A DNA stretch of 64,000 bases from the NCBI GenBank assembly GCA_963277665.1, contig OY728130.1, forward strand, positions 1,361,942,393 through 1,362,006,392, given 5' to 3'. The stretch comes from Viscum album. Lineage: Eukaryota > Streptophyta > Magnoliopsida > Santalales > Viscaceae. The position numbers and the translations under genes were made by a program. The notes beneath the pieces were generated by a model, which had not been told where the DNA came from, made no database searches, and was given only the letters and a program-made list of their open reading frames with translations. Positions 21,991 to 35,969 of the stretch are shown in pieces (position 1 is the stretch's first letter; every line of letters begins with the position of its first letter).

Positions 21991-24700
21991 TAAGGGTTCT
22001 TGTACATATCGTGATTCAACAAGATTATACATGGAGTTATGTTTTTTTTACTTATAGTTCTTTTTATTTGAACATATTGTCGTTGATCTACAATGATGTT
22101 TTAGACTTTCAGTTGATTTCTTGACTTGAATGATATGAAAATTATTGTTATTTACCACGTTATATTGTTTAATAATTTCCTTACACTTGAAAATATTCTA
22201 AATATGGACCATTTTTATAAACATCACATTTGTTTAATAAAAACAGATTCATTTCCATCAAATTTGGAACTTACATTCTCACGTCTTCTTTTATTCAATA
22301 GGTGTTCTAACACCTTCACACCATTAGTTTCAAAAATCTACCTAATTTATTCATTATAATAATTGTATCTTATTTATTTTAGAGGATATCCTAGGATGAT
22401 ACCATCAACACCATTTTACTAATATTTTCCTTGGTTCTGACCTATAACATTAAAAATAAAATGGTTTTCAAACACTCTCAGTCCCATCAATCTTAGTAAT
22501 TTTTATAATTAATACCATATAAGGAAATATCAAACTTTTTCATTTATGATTGTCAATTTTTAATATAAACTTATTCATTAATATATTATCTAAAAAATTA
22601 CCAAGATGTTTCATGATTTATCTACATAGTCTGATTCATCACCACTAAGATTCTATTATTTAATTATAAAATCATTTTATTATGGTGTAAACGTTGAACT
22701 AATATGTATACCATGTTTTATAAGATATAAATTGAATATTTTACCTGTTTAATAAGTGTCGTTATCTTTCTAGATTTGTTTTAATGAGATACCACAACAT
22801 ATTTCAACACTAATAATGAAATTGTAATATATTTTGAGAGACCTTGATATATATTTCATAAATATAATATAATTAATTCAAATAATTTCATCAAAGAAAA
22901 AAAATAAATACTTATATCCACAATTTAATTTCTTTCTCATGGGAACAAAAATGTTAGAGTGTATACAATCCAAATAATTATTAGATTGAATCTTTTCCTT
23001 ACTATGTGGAGAATTCACAATATTTCATTTTTAACGTATGGATCACATCTATTTCCATTATCTTTTCATATTAAAAACATCAAAAAAATTATATCACCTT
23101 TTAAAATAACATATATAATTTTACCTAAATAGTCTAGTTTTTATGGTGTGAATGATTATCTTCTTTCATGATTACATTATAATAATTTTTGATACGACCC
23201 ACAAGAAACAGATTATCCATTTTATTCAAGACTCTTATTAAAATACATCAATATCATAATATCCTAACAAAAAATATATCCTTTTAAAATGTCACTTCAT
23301 ATTATTTATCAAATAGGAAAGAAACACTAATAATAATTTTTTTTATTCCTCAAATAAAAAATTTGTTTTTAAATTTTAATTGTTCCTTCCCAATCACAAC
23401 TGTTACAACACCATTAATTTTGAGTGACCCATAATTTCAATGGTTTACGAATCCTTTTATTAAATTTTCAATATATTTTTTGATTTTGAATCACATATCA
23501 TTTTATAGGAATATACACAACTCAAAATCCATATATTTTAAACATTTTCTTCATTATGTGGCACTTCAACTATAAGTGATTTCTTTCATTGCTTTACTAT
23601 TATTATTTTGAGACTCTTGAGTATCATAACACATACTCTGTTGGGATGGTATGATGCTGCTAATGGTTTCTAGGCACAATAAAAGTATTCAATCTGATGA
23701 CTGGTGATGTAAATTCATAAACTTGTTTATATTTTCCTCATAAATAGATGAATAAAAACCTCATAAACCATGATAAGGGATCATTGAATATAGTTAATAA
23801 TTAATTCATTTAAATAATAAATTAAATTTTCTTGAAATTATTTATTATTTGATGTTTTAGTAATCCTCTTCTTCATATAGTGTCATTATGTTGAGAGTAT
23901 GGAAGGGAAGAATCTCTTTATTGGTAATTGACATGTTCTTTGAAAAACACAGAACGTTATCGTAGAAATAGTTAATATATATCTTGAATACTCAAGAATT
24001 TGTACCATTAATTATTTTTTTAATAATCTATTCAAGTAAGAAGGTTAATTATTTCTCTCCTGAATCAAGATTGTGGAGGGGGAGGACCACTATTCATTAT
24101 TGATAGAGTTGTAGTGGATAATATAACATGTGATTGGGATAATTCTCTACAGACTTTCACTTTGCTTAATGATTATTATGTTTTAGAATTTTACAAATGA
24201 TATTTAATAGATTAGGGTTAGAGATTAGTAATTTTACATGATCCCTTATTATTATATTAATCCCCAATGAACCCCATGTATAAATAATAATAATAATAAT
24301 AATATTATTTTCTTGAAATTCACTAGACTCACATATAAATAAATATTATTTTCTCAAATAAGTAAATTATTATTATTTTTAATAATATTTAGTATATCTT
24401 TTCTTACGAGACCATTAAAATTGTTTCATCAATAATCCTCAATATTTCCGAAACCATAGGAAAAGGATATTTATTTTAAAAAATAAATATCACTACATTA
24501 CTTTCCAACAAATAAGTATAATATTCTCTTAAATTAGGAATAAATATTTATTAAATATCCAAATCACATTTATTCACTTGAATAACTAGTGATTTAATAT
24601 TTATGATTAATTAAAACATGAATACTTATTTAACCACATTTTAGAATAATATTTATTCAACATGTTAAATTTTCATTCAATGTAACTATGGTTATGGATA
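21991..24700. other. AT-rich DNA, possibly upstream part of copia B
   Basis: By position this should carry copia integrase, protease and gag if remnant B was once complete, but I could not recognise their motifs on the minus strand. The 77-residue plus-strand frame at 22126-22359 has no family features. There is an ATA microsatellite at 24282-24303. Part of the right end may belong to the LTR of copia A. Confidence 0.35.
24282..24303. repeat. (ATA)n microsatellite
   Basis: About seven uninterrupted trinucleotide units in AT-rich DNA. Confidence 0.9.
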
Positions 24701-25627
24701 CATTTAGTGTTTTATTGTCTTGGCCCCTTTTTCACAGGCGTTATAAAAATAATCATGTATTAAAAGATTAGAATTTATAAGCATAACAATGAACTCATAG
24801 ATAAGTAATTTATTTTCACAATGAAATAACACCTCATAAAAACATAGACTATATAAAATAATGCAACAATGTAAATATCTCAACTAATGTCGGTTTCATA
24901 ATGATTTCATAGAATACTGTGTTTGATGCCTCTTTGATATACTTTCCAAACATAAAAATGAAAAAAATCCCATGGACATAGAATTATTAAAATAGTTATA
25001 TTATAATAAAACATCTAGATATATAACCTTAAATTGTAGAATGAAACAAACAATTCCTTTATCAGATTATTAGTTAATTAAATATCCATAGTGACACGCA
25101 CAATGTATCCTACTTCATTGCAAGCAAAACTCATGATAATTATTTATAATACATCAAAATAGAAAACTCATTAAATGGATAATAATATTAATTTCCATGT
25201 ACTATTACACCCATTAATATATAGGTACATCTATGACACATATAAGTAAGGATTTCTTACTAGCATTTTACGATATCAAAACCTTCTTATATTGGAGATT
25301 AATAAGGATGGACCTCATGATAAGTAGTCTAAATTGATTATAATATTCATACCCAAGACAACCTATATGATTTATGTCCCATTCAACTGTACAATCGATC
25401 CATATATGATATAATTAAGTATAATTTCATTAAACATACAATTTTTCATCATAATGGGGAACTACTATAACATTTTAGTGTGATAGGAACCCTTAGGACA
25501 TTATCACATTCAATATCACCCAAAATAACAATTATGATGTGATAAGAACATTATTAGTATTTCAAATCCATGAATTGATGTAATTATAATGTACATTAAT
25601 GTTGGTTTTACGGAACAAACTATAACA
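24701..25627 (-). repeat. Probable 3' LTR of copia A (far end unresolved)
   Basis: On the minus strand the sequence after the polypurine tract begins TGTTATAGTTTGTTCC, a normal LTR start, at 25627 and running leftwards. The other LTR copy is not in the window, so the far end is a guess. Confidence 0.4.
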
Positions 25628-26317
25628 GATCCCCCACTTATAGTTGATCTGGATGCTAATAAACTTAATTAAACTTAATCTCACATGATATCTATGATTT
25701 TAATGATATAAGGCTTTACTCAAGGGGTCCACTAGTTTATATTTCATTGAAAATATTCTAATGGTGAACTCACCCATTTTAGGTAAATACCTTTATATGT
25801 GATTCATTTAATTTATATTATTCTTTCATTGACATGACCATGTTTCCTTTCAAGAGCATCCACTACATTATTATCCAAATAAAATGTTACAACATCACTA
25901 CGTAATGGAACCACATAAATCCCATTTTAATAGCTGTGTATCTATACCGATTCCATCCCCACATTATATTCCACAACATTTTTTAAATTCCACCATAGAA
26001 TCATAGCTAAATGGATTCTTTGAGTTATTCTATATCACAACTCCTTCATTGATATTAAAGACATGTTCTGAATTTTTTTAGATAATTTTGATCTATTTTG
26101 AAATGATCATCAGTGTATGCTCTAATTACTAAATAATAATATCATCTATATAGTAGAAACATATCGTTAGTACTCCTAAAATACTTAATTATAGCATTAA
26201 TAATAATATAATTCTTTTAACTTGGATCAAATTAATTTTTCCCACAATGATCATGTTAGAGGAAACATAAATCCTAGTTCATAAAAAGACATAATTGATC
26301 GAAAGGCAGCATATATA
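25628..26317 (-). pseudogene. Ty1/copia pol remnant A (RNase H end)
   Basis: Minus strand with stops. KYFRSTNDMFLLY (about 26146-26185) matches the copia YLKGTKDYMLxY block, AYTDDHFKID (26092-26121) the YTDADF block at the start of RNase H, and DPLSKAL (25710-25729) the ADPLTKAL motif at the Pol end. A polypurine tract (AAGTGGGGGATC on the minus strand, 25629-25640) precedes the LTR. It differs from remnant B, so it is a separate element. Its 5' side is cut at 26317, where the duplicated U sequence begins. Confidence 0.85.
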
Positions 26318-28658
26318 CAACACATTGACCATTTATATCTTAGTCATCATAGAAGAGTAACATTTAACAAAACATTAAATAACATGATAATAAATAAATT
26401 AATGACATGATAAGTCAAAGGCAGCATATATACACCTAATTAAAGAATTTGTGTATATAAAATCAAACTATTCCACAATTAAATGGTATTGAGATGAAGT
26501 CCCTTAAATTTAGTCTTACTCATCACATAAAATCTTTATATTCCTCTCATTAAGATGACCTCCAGTGGTTATGAACTTAAAATCTATAAAGAGGGATCAC
26601 TGCCTATACTAATTACTCTAGAATGTGGGGAGGTATTCTAGTAAGAGATTTTGGTACATATTATCTGATCGAAATATGTTTTTAAGTGTGAGGAATGGAT
26701 AAAATGATGTGTCCATTTACAAGAGAGGGGAGGGGTACTCTTGGAATCATCAAAATAATAAATTAATAATAAATTAATTTTATAATTCAAATGGCTCAAA
26801 AGTTATTAAATTTTAATATAGGAGGATTTTTGGACAAAATTCCTTCATCCAATAATCATTATAAAGTTTTTTACTATTTTTAATGCTTATGTTGTTTCTT
26901 GAACCTTTATTTAGACTTTTTAATTATTACCGTGATATCATGTAATTTACACATTGGGAGTTAATATAATTACTATAAAATTAAAAATAAAATTCAATGA
27001 TTTATTACTAAAATTTTATGACTTATCGCAACAATTTGGCCAAAATAGATATTTTTAGAAAATTTATATCATTTAATTAAATATTATTTATTATAAATAT
27101 CAATAATATCATTTTTGACACTATCCATTACATGAATTTTTAAAAATATCATAATAACATTATATATTTGAAAAACCTCCTTTAACTGATCACTAAAATT
27201 TCACATTCATCCAAAAAAAAATTTAATGAAATTAATTATATAAAATAATATTTATTTTAAAATTTTATTATCATTTATTTGATTCTTTCATTAATTAAAC
27301 AATTAATACATCATCATTGTGTCTCCATTTAAAGTAATTATTTTATCACTAAAAACTATAAAAAAACTAGCATGAGTCAGATATATATTTTATCTTTTAA
27401 ATGACTATTTATAGATGATCATGTCACATATATAATTCCATATTAAAAAATATTTCACTTACTAAAAACAAATTTTTGAAAAAATTTAGATTTCTATGAA
27501 TATAATTTTATAAATACCATACTCTAATCCAAGTTTCTTTTAAAGGTTAAAATTTTATCCCACATATGATTTTGGTTGATAAAAACTCATCAAATGAAAT
27601 TAATATAGGTTTTATGGTAATTTTATAATATTTATAATATAATTTCCACCATTAATTACCCAATCAACCCTTAACCATGGTAATAAAAAAATTACTAAAG
27701 TTACTATTAATATTGTAAAAAAAATAAAGGGACTTATTTGAAAAAATTTTACTTTATAATTCCCAATATGTAATCAATTTTTCAAATTTTAAAACACAAG
27801 AATTTCATAAGTTAACTATAAATTTATCCCATTGAGGGAATGAGAAAACAAGGTTTTAAAGTAAAAAATTCAAAAGTTCACAAAGTTTTTATATCCAACT
27901 TCAATGAAAAATTGATTCCAATGAAGAAAATTTTATTAAATGATAAAAAAATGAATTAATTAAAAATTGAAACAATTAAAAATATATAATTTAACACAAT
28001 AAATAAATTTGATGAAAAAATTAGTTTTCAATTAAAATGTATTATTTTTTACTCTTCATCATAACATGAAACATATCATAAAATACATAAAAAATCATCA
28101 AAAGAAAATTTCTATACACTACTTTAAAATAAGAAGTTTATTCTATCACATTGAACTTTTAAAAGTGTAAAACACTTGATTTAAAACAAGTGTTCCATCG
28201 AAAGGTAAAAAAATATCTTTTTTTTGAAAAATAATTCTTTTATTCATAAAATATGATTTATTCTTAAACCATTTCTAGAAAATATATAAGAGGAATTTAA
28301 AAAAAAATTAAATATATTATATATATAACATTATTATTATCCCAAAAGAGTGATTTTTTTTCCTTATTTTCATAAATCATATTTGTGCACATATAGATAG
28401 TTTTTCAAAAGAAAAAGTCCTTTTTTTAAAAATTGGTATATATTCATTTTCAATTAATTGGTCACCAATAATTAATTATATTTAAATTTTTAAACCATAT
28501 TTTAATAATTCAGTTAATCTTGTTCATTCACACTAATATAATGTCAATGCGATAACTACCATATTAAATAATAATATTTAGTTTCCATTTATGATTAATG
28601 TGGTGTATAATGTATGCTATCGAACATAGTATTTTTTTTAAATAAATGGGATGTTATA
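26318..28658 (-). repeat. U2 left LTR, truncated
   Basis: Aligns with 2264-4602 of U1, roughly 90 percent or better by eye. It lacks the first part of the LTR and ends GGGATGTTATA like U1. The TATA box seen at 2658 has a substitution here (CCATTTAC, near 26713). Confidence 0.8.
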
Positions 28659-30629
28659 TTATCACCCTTTAATAAATTGTGTGCTTTTAATTTGAACAGA
28701 GGATCAAAAAATAAAGGTTTGAATTTTGATAAACCCTTTATTGAAATCCCACATACGAAAAAGGAATAATATGAATTTTACTTTGAAATAATTAATAGGA
28801 ATTTTGAATGTCACCTACGAAATCACATAAAGGATTCCATGCAGGAAAAAATGTACATAGATGAAAAAAACTAACTATCAAGTTGTGATGGTGAGTGATA
28901 GAGATAATGGTGTTTATAAATTTATCCATTACAAAACTATAAATATGTGATAGGTTAAAAGGTCACTGATTTCATAGTGATAAAAGTAAATACATAATGA
29001 TCTGGTTTTAAGAAACATTTCATAGAGTTGAGGAATTGTTTTACTATCTAATAATTGAAAGAAATATATTACATTAAACATTTCCATTTCATAAGAGCCA
29101 CCTCATCCTCATATGTTGAACATACCAAAAAATAAAGTTAATAACCAAATATTATAAAGACAGTAATGTTTATTAATACATTAAAATTCATGTCCAAAAG
29201 TAAAGGAAAACTTATAATTAAACTAAAGCTTTAAATAAAAAAATCCCAACTAAACATATCCCAAAAGATATTAATTTCTTGATACTGATTTAAGTTAAAA
29301 CATCTGAAGGAATGTACAAAACATTGATCATATGGAGGACCTTTTAAAAATATCGAGCTCTTGGGAGAATCCATCACTTCACCAGTTATATCAACATCAA
29401 CTGCAGTAGTAGAAAAACAATTTACCACACTTTTTTGTTTATAATAATGATGATTTCCTCCCTGAGTAAGTATTTTTAAACACACATTGGAATAATGTTC
29501 TAACTCATTGAAACATAAACTTTTTATCATTTGATTCTATTTTATTTTCCGATCATATCCTATGTAGTAATGAGTCATATGACCAAACATATCACATCAT
29601 AAGAACTTCTTGGTATTTTAAAGACATTATTGATGATTCTTTTCATCAATTCTCATAATATGGGAATTTAGTTTTCTTACCTTCAATCTTCATTGATGAA
29701 TTATTTCCCATTTCCTTCCAACACGACCTCTTATATTGATTGTTTTCATGGAACATATGATCATTAAAAAACACCATTTCTACCTTCCCAGCACATAAAA
29801 CAAGTTTATCATAGATTTTGGACTCATGGACCCCAATTCCCTTTAATAAATTATATTCAATACTGAGTAAAACAGATTTATATTACTATTGAGATCCTCA
29901 ATAAAATTTTGTACATACCGGGCCTAATGGATGATGTTTTCTTCATAAGAAGCCACTATATATTACTACTTTTGCCTCAATTTCAAGTGTTTTTTCCATC
30001 CTAAGTCAAAAAACCATAGTAAAATATTTATCATTAAATATATTCTTAAATTCAACCCATTCCAATGGATCAATTTCTTCACTTTATCCAATATACATAA
30101 TCATTCACCACCACTGGTTGACTTCAGCTTCAAAAAGATAAATTATAAGAGATTCCTTTTGGTTATCCAAACAAACAATGACATCAAAAATATTTTCAAG
30201 GGATTTAGTCCTTCCTTCATCTCATACGCGGTCATTTGATTCTATGAATTATTGGGGATATTGCCTCCTAAAATGTTCCACTATAAACATGTTCCTTTTT
30301 TTAACATCAAGTTCCTTTATAGAATGGATACAACCACCATTTATATCTTGTGTCAAGTGACCTATCCCTATAAAAAAGTTATATTCTGATTCCAACCATC
30401 TTAGGATACTGATTTGGAAGGATGTATTCCTCTTGATTCCTTCACACCACTTCATTAATGTTTACTCTATGAAAAAACATTCTGAATAGATATATATTAG
30501 GAGAAGAGACAAGTTAATCTTAAAATTATAAATCATTACAATTTAACCATGAAGTAAAATATTCAAAGGGGATGATAATAGAACTATAATAACTTCTAAT
30601 GTACTTTAAACCTTTATTTTGATACCATC
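28659..30629 (-). mobile_element. U2 internal region (gag remnant only)
   Basis: Counterpart of 4603-6574 with no pol motif. The minus-strand frame 29231-29530 is the zinc-knuckle remnant. A primer-binding site core (TGGTATCAAAAT on the minus strand, 30617-30628) lies next to the right LTR. Confidence 0.7.
29231..29530 (-). pseudogene. Gag zinc-knuckle remnant of U2
   Basis: A 99-codon frame collinear with 5174-5473 of U1. The knuckle region reads CFNELEHYSNVC, with the first Cys changed to Ser, so it is further degraded. The rest is nearly identical to U1, as expected after duplication. No capsid or protease similarity is visible. Confidence 0.6.
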
Positions 30630-31453
30630 TATAAGGAAATGAACATAATACATTACAAAAAATTGAGTTATGTAAATAATTTTACATTCATTCACATTTG
30701 GGAATTTTTTAGTTTTAGAGATTTAGAATAGTAGGCTATAACACCCACATAACAAAACCATAACAATAAAAAGAGGACACGTAAAAATAGTACCCTTTTT
30801 CCCTATAATATAAATCCTTTAATATAAAGAATGCTCACTTTTTTGAAAAATAATCATGAAATTCAACATGACATCCCACTATCCTCACTCATCCTCAAGT
30901 CCTGTGAAATACATTAGAAAACATGAGATTAGAATAAAAATCTCATTAATGGAAGTAAAAAACATGGACGCTATTAGTCCGCTAATAAACACTAAAACCC
31001 ATGAAAACATTATCATAAAGTAATACTTTTCACTCTTAATAAGAATTAAATACTTTCCTTTGAAAATAATCTAATTCCATACATTTTTAATCACTAATTA
31101 CCATAAAACACAGAACAATAATATAAAATACATAAAGATACCATGGGACATAATTATACTTCTCACTCTAGTAAATGGAATAACCATGTGGTATACATCC
31201 ATACATGTCACTCTTATAAATTCAATATCCATATGGCCAACTTCCATAACAAGTACACTGGGGGATATAATGTTACCACCCATCCTTGGTTTACTGCAGA
31301 ACCACTCATCCTCGGTTTATCATGTAACCTCATATAAAATGTACAAGTAACATTAGATAATCATAACATATAAATGATTTCAGTTTTCAGCATTTCACTC
31401 ATATAATTTCATATGAAATCACAAGAAATTATTTAATGAAATATTAAATAATC
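30630..31453 (-). repeat. U2 right LTR, first part
   Basis: Starts TATAAGGAAATG beside the primer-binding site and runs 824 bases to the gypsy insertion point. In U1 the same stretch is 823 bases, so both gypsy copies occupy the same base. Confidence 0.8.
31449..31453. repeat. Left target-site duplication of gypsy copy 2
   Basis: TAATC immediately before the 5' LTR. The matching right copy is AAATC at 52682-52686 (one mismatch), and the unoccupied site at 1896-1900 reads TAATC. Confidence 0.7.
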
Positions 31454-31948
31454 TATAAAGACCCGGATTTTACATGTAATTTTTTTAATTATATGGAATC
31501 ATTATAAGATTGTGAAAATTGATAGAGCGTGATTCCAAGGCCTGGTGTTCCCGGAATGAATTTATAAACTTTTTTAAAGGTACGTTGAGTAAACACATGA
31601 GCATTATTTTCTATCTTTTGAACCAGTGCTCGGATTAAAAATCCAAGGGAATTGTTCAATCAGTAGCACCAGGATTCACTTAAGGGAGGTTTCACTTTGA
31701 CCTTAGTAGGTTTGGAGAAAAAGTTATGTTTTGGGACTTTTTAAAGAATAATAAAAACAACTTAGTTTATTTTTATTTTCTATCTTATCCTCCAACAGAC
31801 AAGCGAAGTGTGGGACCAATGATGTGTCCATCCAATAAATGGCTTGACCCTTCAATCTAAGTAACAGCAATGTTGGGGAATTTGGAAGGTTCTTAATTAA
31901 TAAGCCCCCATTAATTCTCAACATCGTTACATACCATCCCCCTCTCTT

Positions 31949-31956
31949 ATTTATAC
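31949..31956 (+). promoter_or_regulatory. Likely TATA box of gypsy copy 2 5' LTR
   Basis: ATTTATAC after CCCCCTCTCTT, aligned with the candidate at 7889. Confidence 0.5.
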
Positions 31957-32754
31957 AGAAATTGGGGGGAGGTGTCCGCACTACTTCTCCATGGAAATAT
32001 GTGCTGACAAAGTGCTGAAACACCAAACCCTCGGAAGACAGTGCTAGTTTCGGTGAGCTGTGACGAGTGACACAAAAACCTCAAACCGTAGATCGACGAT
32101 CGAGTGATGTCATTGGAGGATAGTTGTGGGGGTTGGCGAACACTAACCACTTCCAAAAATTTCCTCTCACCATCGTTATAGAGGTAGGGGTTTAATTATT
32201 GTTTAATTCAAGTGATTTTCATGAACCCTTTATCCTCCATCATCGTTACGTGTTAACACAGAGGGCATGGGCCTAATGAACCTGGCTCGGACCCTCCACC
32301 ACTTTGTTAGCCTTGCTTCCTCTATGGAAGACAACCAGTGTGGTGGCACTGACCGACTACAAAGGAAGCAGTGCGACGATGCATGCCACAAGAAGAGACC
32401 AAAACACTAAGTTGCAGTAGTTTTCAAATCATTCAACATTAACCGACTACAAAAGAGGTCCAGCATGCCATCTTGCGACACCGGTGAGCAAGGGGTTGTG
32501 GCTCATAAGGCATGGTGGTCAGAGAAGGTGATTGGAAAATTTTCCAGTCGAGGAAGGGGAGGTGGTCTCAACAGCACGCCGCCAGAGAGTAGAGGGCCGC
32601 ATCCGCAACCTCGGTGGAGGAAGAACCCATGCCTCTAGCTGGTTCCACTATGACCAGGAGGCGTCCATGTGGCGCTGCAATTTCATGAAGTCAAATGGCC
32701 TTGGGCTGTCCAAGACACTATGGGAAAACTCTCCCCATTTTCCGGCCCCTACAG

Positions 32755-33030
32755 ACAGTAGGTCGCGCCCCCTTGTAGACCACTCTCATGCGGTCGGGGC
32801 GCCTGCCCAGTGGGCCATGTGCCTGGATGGAAGGATCCCCCACATGTGTGTCGGGATGAACTTTTGTGGGATGGGTCTCCCATTGTGGGTTTCCATCTTT
32901 ACGAGTCTGGCCGACCTTTACGGGTTTCCCCCTTGCAGGCTGGGCCAGACCTCGGACCTGGCCCAACCCAGAACAGGTCGGGATGGGTCAGTCTGACTAG
33001 GTCGGACTGGACTCAGGGCCCACCGAACCC
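32755..33030. repeat. GC-rich degenerate repeat in gypsy LTR
   Basis: Counterpart of 8700-8960. The open frames at 32532-33076 on both strands come from it and are not genes. Confidence 0.65.
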
Positions 33031-33414
33031 TAAAACACTTAAAGAGACATATCTCGAGAACCAGAAATATGTTTGATGAACCTACTATGACATTGGGATC
33101 TTTGGAACGAGATGGTCTTTTGGGAATACTCCACTTGAGTTTTAGAAAATGGTGGCGTATGGCCAGGTTGGATCAAACCCAAATCCAACTGCACCCTCAG
33201 AACTAAAATTCATATAACTCATAGATCATGCATCTGATTGATGCATCATCTATCATGTTAGAACCCTTAAAACATGGAGGCCCTTTTGGTTACTCTTTTG
33301 TGGATGTTAATGGTGGTCAAGGTATGACCGATATCTCAAAGTGTAGATTCTATGGAACTCGAGCGCACCGTGTAAGAGAATCCTATAGAAGGCTATAACA
33401 TGAAGAAATAACAT

Positions 33415-33882
33415 TTATCCTGTGTGGGTAAGCCTCTATCAAATCCTATGTGGGTCAGCGCTCAGCGATCCTATGTGGTTCAGTGCATACCAATCCTGTG
33501 TGGGTCAGATTCAGTGTGGGTCAGTGGGGGTTAGTTACCTATCGATCCTGTGTGGGTCAGCAACAGTTCCCTTTTACAGAGTAAGATGATCTAGATTATA
33601 ACTAATCATCTATTATTCTATACCTATGTTATACATGTTTTTGAGCTAAGTCTCTTCTTGTTTCATTGTGTTACCTGTGCGCTACTTCTATCTTCATGGT
33701 GTTACCTATGTGGTACTTCTATCTTAGTGGTGTTAACTCTGTGGTACTTCTATCTTTATTGTGTTACCTATGAGGTACTTCTATCTTCATGGTGTTATCT
33801 TGGTGGTACTTATAACTTCATGGTGTTGTCTTTCGGGTGTTACATATGTAGTACTTCTACCTTCGTGGTGTTATCTTTTTGG
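33415..33882 (+). repeat. 17-base motif array and 31-bp minisatellite
   Basis: 33415-33560 holds six or so irregular GATCCTGTGTGGGTCAG-type units; 33660-33882 holds about seven 31-base units. Both are collinear with copy 1, but individual units carry private substitutions. Confidence 0.85.
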
Positions 33883-34544
33883 TTTTCATCCCTCATGTAT
33901 GTTATGAGAATGTCTTGATAACTTTCGTATATGTATGGGAATATACCTAAGTAGAGTTGATGTCTATTGCTTCATGCTTTGATATTGAGGTCTTCCATTG
34001 TGGTATTTTCCTTTGTGGAACTCTATGAGACCTCTGGGGGTCTTGGGGTCCCCACTGAGTATTTTCATACTCACCCCTTCATGGGCTATGCCCGCACATT
34101 GTTGTGTCTGGTGCAGATGACAGACATCATTGATCGAGGCTGAGGGAGCGATGACTAGATGGTACCCAGAGGTGGACCACTTGGCATGACATGACACAGG
34201 GAATACTATTCGTGAGTAGTACCTGCCCTTCAGGTAGGATCCTCAGTGGACGATCCGGGAGTTGTTTGTACTTTTCAGTTGTATTTGTACTTTTCAGTTG
34301 TACTCATACATTTAGCTGGGCTTGAATTCTGGTCCCATTTTCTTTTGGAATGTTCTTTTACTATAGTAGTATACTTGTGGTTTATTCTTGGAGTATCTTG
34401 GAGTGAGTGTCTATATATCTTAAAAGGAAACTCCCTCCCATTTTGGAGATATGCCTTTACGATGGTAGTCGCCAGCCCATGGCTGATAGAATGCGAGCAT
34501 GGGGTAGTCACAACATGGGCCCTGAGGGATGTGTCATGAAAAAG

Positions 34545-34562
34545 TGGTATCAAAAGAGTCGG
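34545..34562 (+). other. Primer-binding site of gypsy copy 2
   Basis: TGGTATCAAAAGAGTCGG directly after the 5' LTR, close to the complement of the plant initiator-Met tRNA 3' end, the standard primer for this superfamily. Confidence 0.8.
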
Positions 34563-34799
34563 TTCTACAGAAGAACTATGGCTCAGATCTTTTCAATGAT
34601 GAAATAGCTTTAAGTGTTATGAGTGTAGTTTTTAGTTTGGGGAATCCAGTGATGGTATGGAAAACAACATATACATACACCAGGACCTTGACTTCTAATT
34701 TTTGACGTAGTGTATAAAAACACTGATTATGTGTGTTTTGATAAGTTTTTCTTATGATCTCTTCGAGTTAGCTCACCGGGTATAACTTATTGAACATGA

Positions 34800-35900
34800 A
34801 ATACCTATCTTTTTTTAGGATTCTACAATATAGACAGTCAGCCAGGATTCCAAAGAGAGTATGCGATGACAGCCCACCGAGCGATGAGGCCTTGGTGCAG
34901 GTACCTCATACAGCATTAGCACATTCTGGGGGTGTACTAATAGCACCACTACCTGTTGGGAAACTGTTTCCACTAGCCCCACTAGCAGAGGGTTCATGCC
35001 AACTGAGCATGTTGAAAATTTTACAACAGAAATGGCCTTCAAGGTTTAGAGCCGAGACGGACCCACAGGCAGGTGAGGACTGGCTGGAGGCTATAGTCAG
35101 AGTTTTCCTCCTGGTTGGGGCACTAGCTGACCATATGGTGATCCTATGAGCTAGTCTTTTTTAAGAAGCAGCTGGGAGATGGTGGATCTTGATTCTCCAG
35201 TTACAGGACATGGAGACCCTCGTCTAGGAGGACTTTGAGATCCTTTTATGGGAAGAGGTCGTCCCAGTGACCGTACACTCTGTGCGTATACATGATCTAT
35301 TGCACTTATATCAAGGAAACATGTTTGTGGACTAGTACTCGGTGGGGTTCACTGATCTCTCCCACTACTCCAGCAAAATGATATGAGGATACTTCTTCAG
35401 GGCTCAGACTTTTGAGCAAGGTCTCCAATAGAAGATCAGAGCATCTATGATATCACTCAGCATACCGACGTAGGATAGGGTGCTTGAGAGAGCACATTTG
35501 GTGGAGAGCTTCCGAGCTGAGCAGGCACTGACAGCGAGATCCACCACCAGACGTTAGGTAGAAGAGTCATCTGAAGTAGGTAGTAGGCGTCTGACATAGG
35601 GGCCCAAGAGTGGAAGACCTTCTGGTGGAAAACCTCAAGATACAGTTTCAGTTGTGTAGGCCTCATGGGATAGAGGAGGATAGCTGAAGAGCAGAAAGTG
35701 CTACACATGTGGTGGGTAGGGTCACATGGCTTGTGACTACCCAAAATGCCATACGGACAACCATAATATGGTCGAGGGACTGCTAAGGTAGAGGCGTATA
35801 TTTGATCGGTGAAGTTTACAGGCAGCATGTGGATGGGTAGAGGAGTTGGTCGTGCAGCAGGCGGTGGGTGACGATTCATGGTTCTACCGCCACAACCTCC
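34800..35900 (+). pseudogene. gag: gag pseudogene of gypsy copy 2
   Basis: The best open part is 34790-35149, which contains the capsid start RFRAETDPQAGEDWLE, after which stops and shifts follow. The zinc knuckle at 35699-35740 reads CYTCGG*GHMACDY: the TAG at 35717-35719 is shared with copy 1, and the last Cys is now Tyr. RNA binding and particle assembly would fail. Confidence 0.8.
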
Positions 35901-35969
35901 TAGTGGTCCACCCCGACCACATAGAGCACGAGGACAGGGACGAGCTCAACTCTAGGTTGCTGAGATATA

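Larger units (their letters stand above)
31454..34540 (+). repeat. 5' LTR of gypsy copy 2
   Basis: About 3.1 kb, aligning with 7398-10523 with few differences. It carries the same GC-rich block (32755-33030), the 17-base-motif array (33415-33560) and the 31-bp minisatellite (33660-33882). Confidence 0.85.

Noticed and set aside
31454..31460. Two independent gypsy insertions at a hotspot in the U LTR
   Set aside because: Shared stops, collinear flanks over 5 kb and 5'-with-5' LTR similarity are better explained by one insertion followed by duplication.
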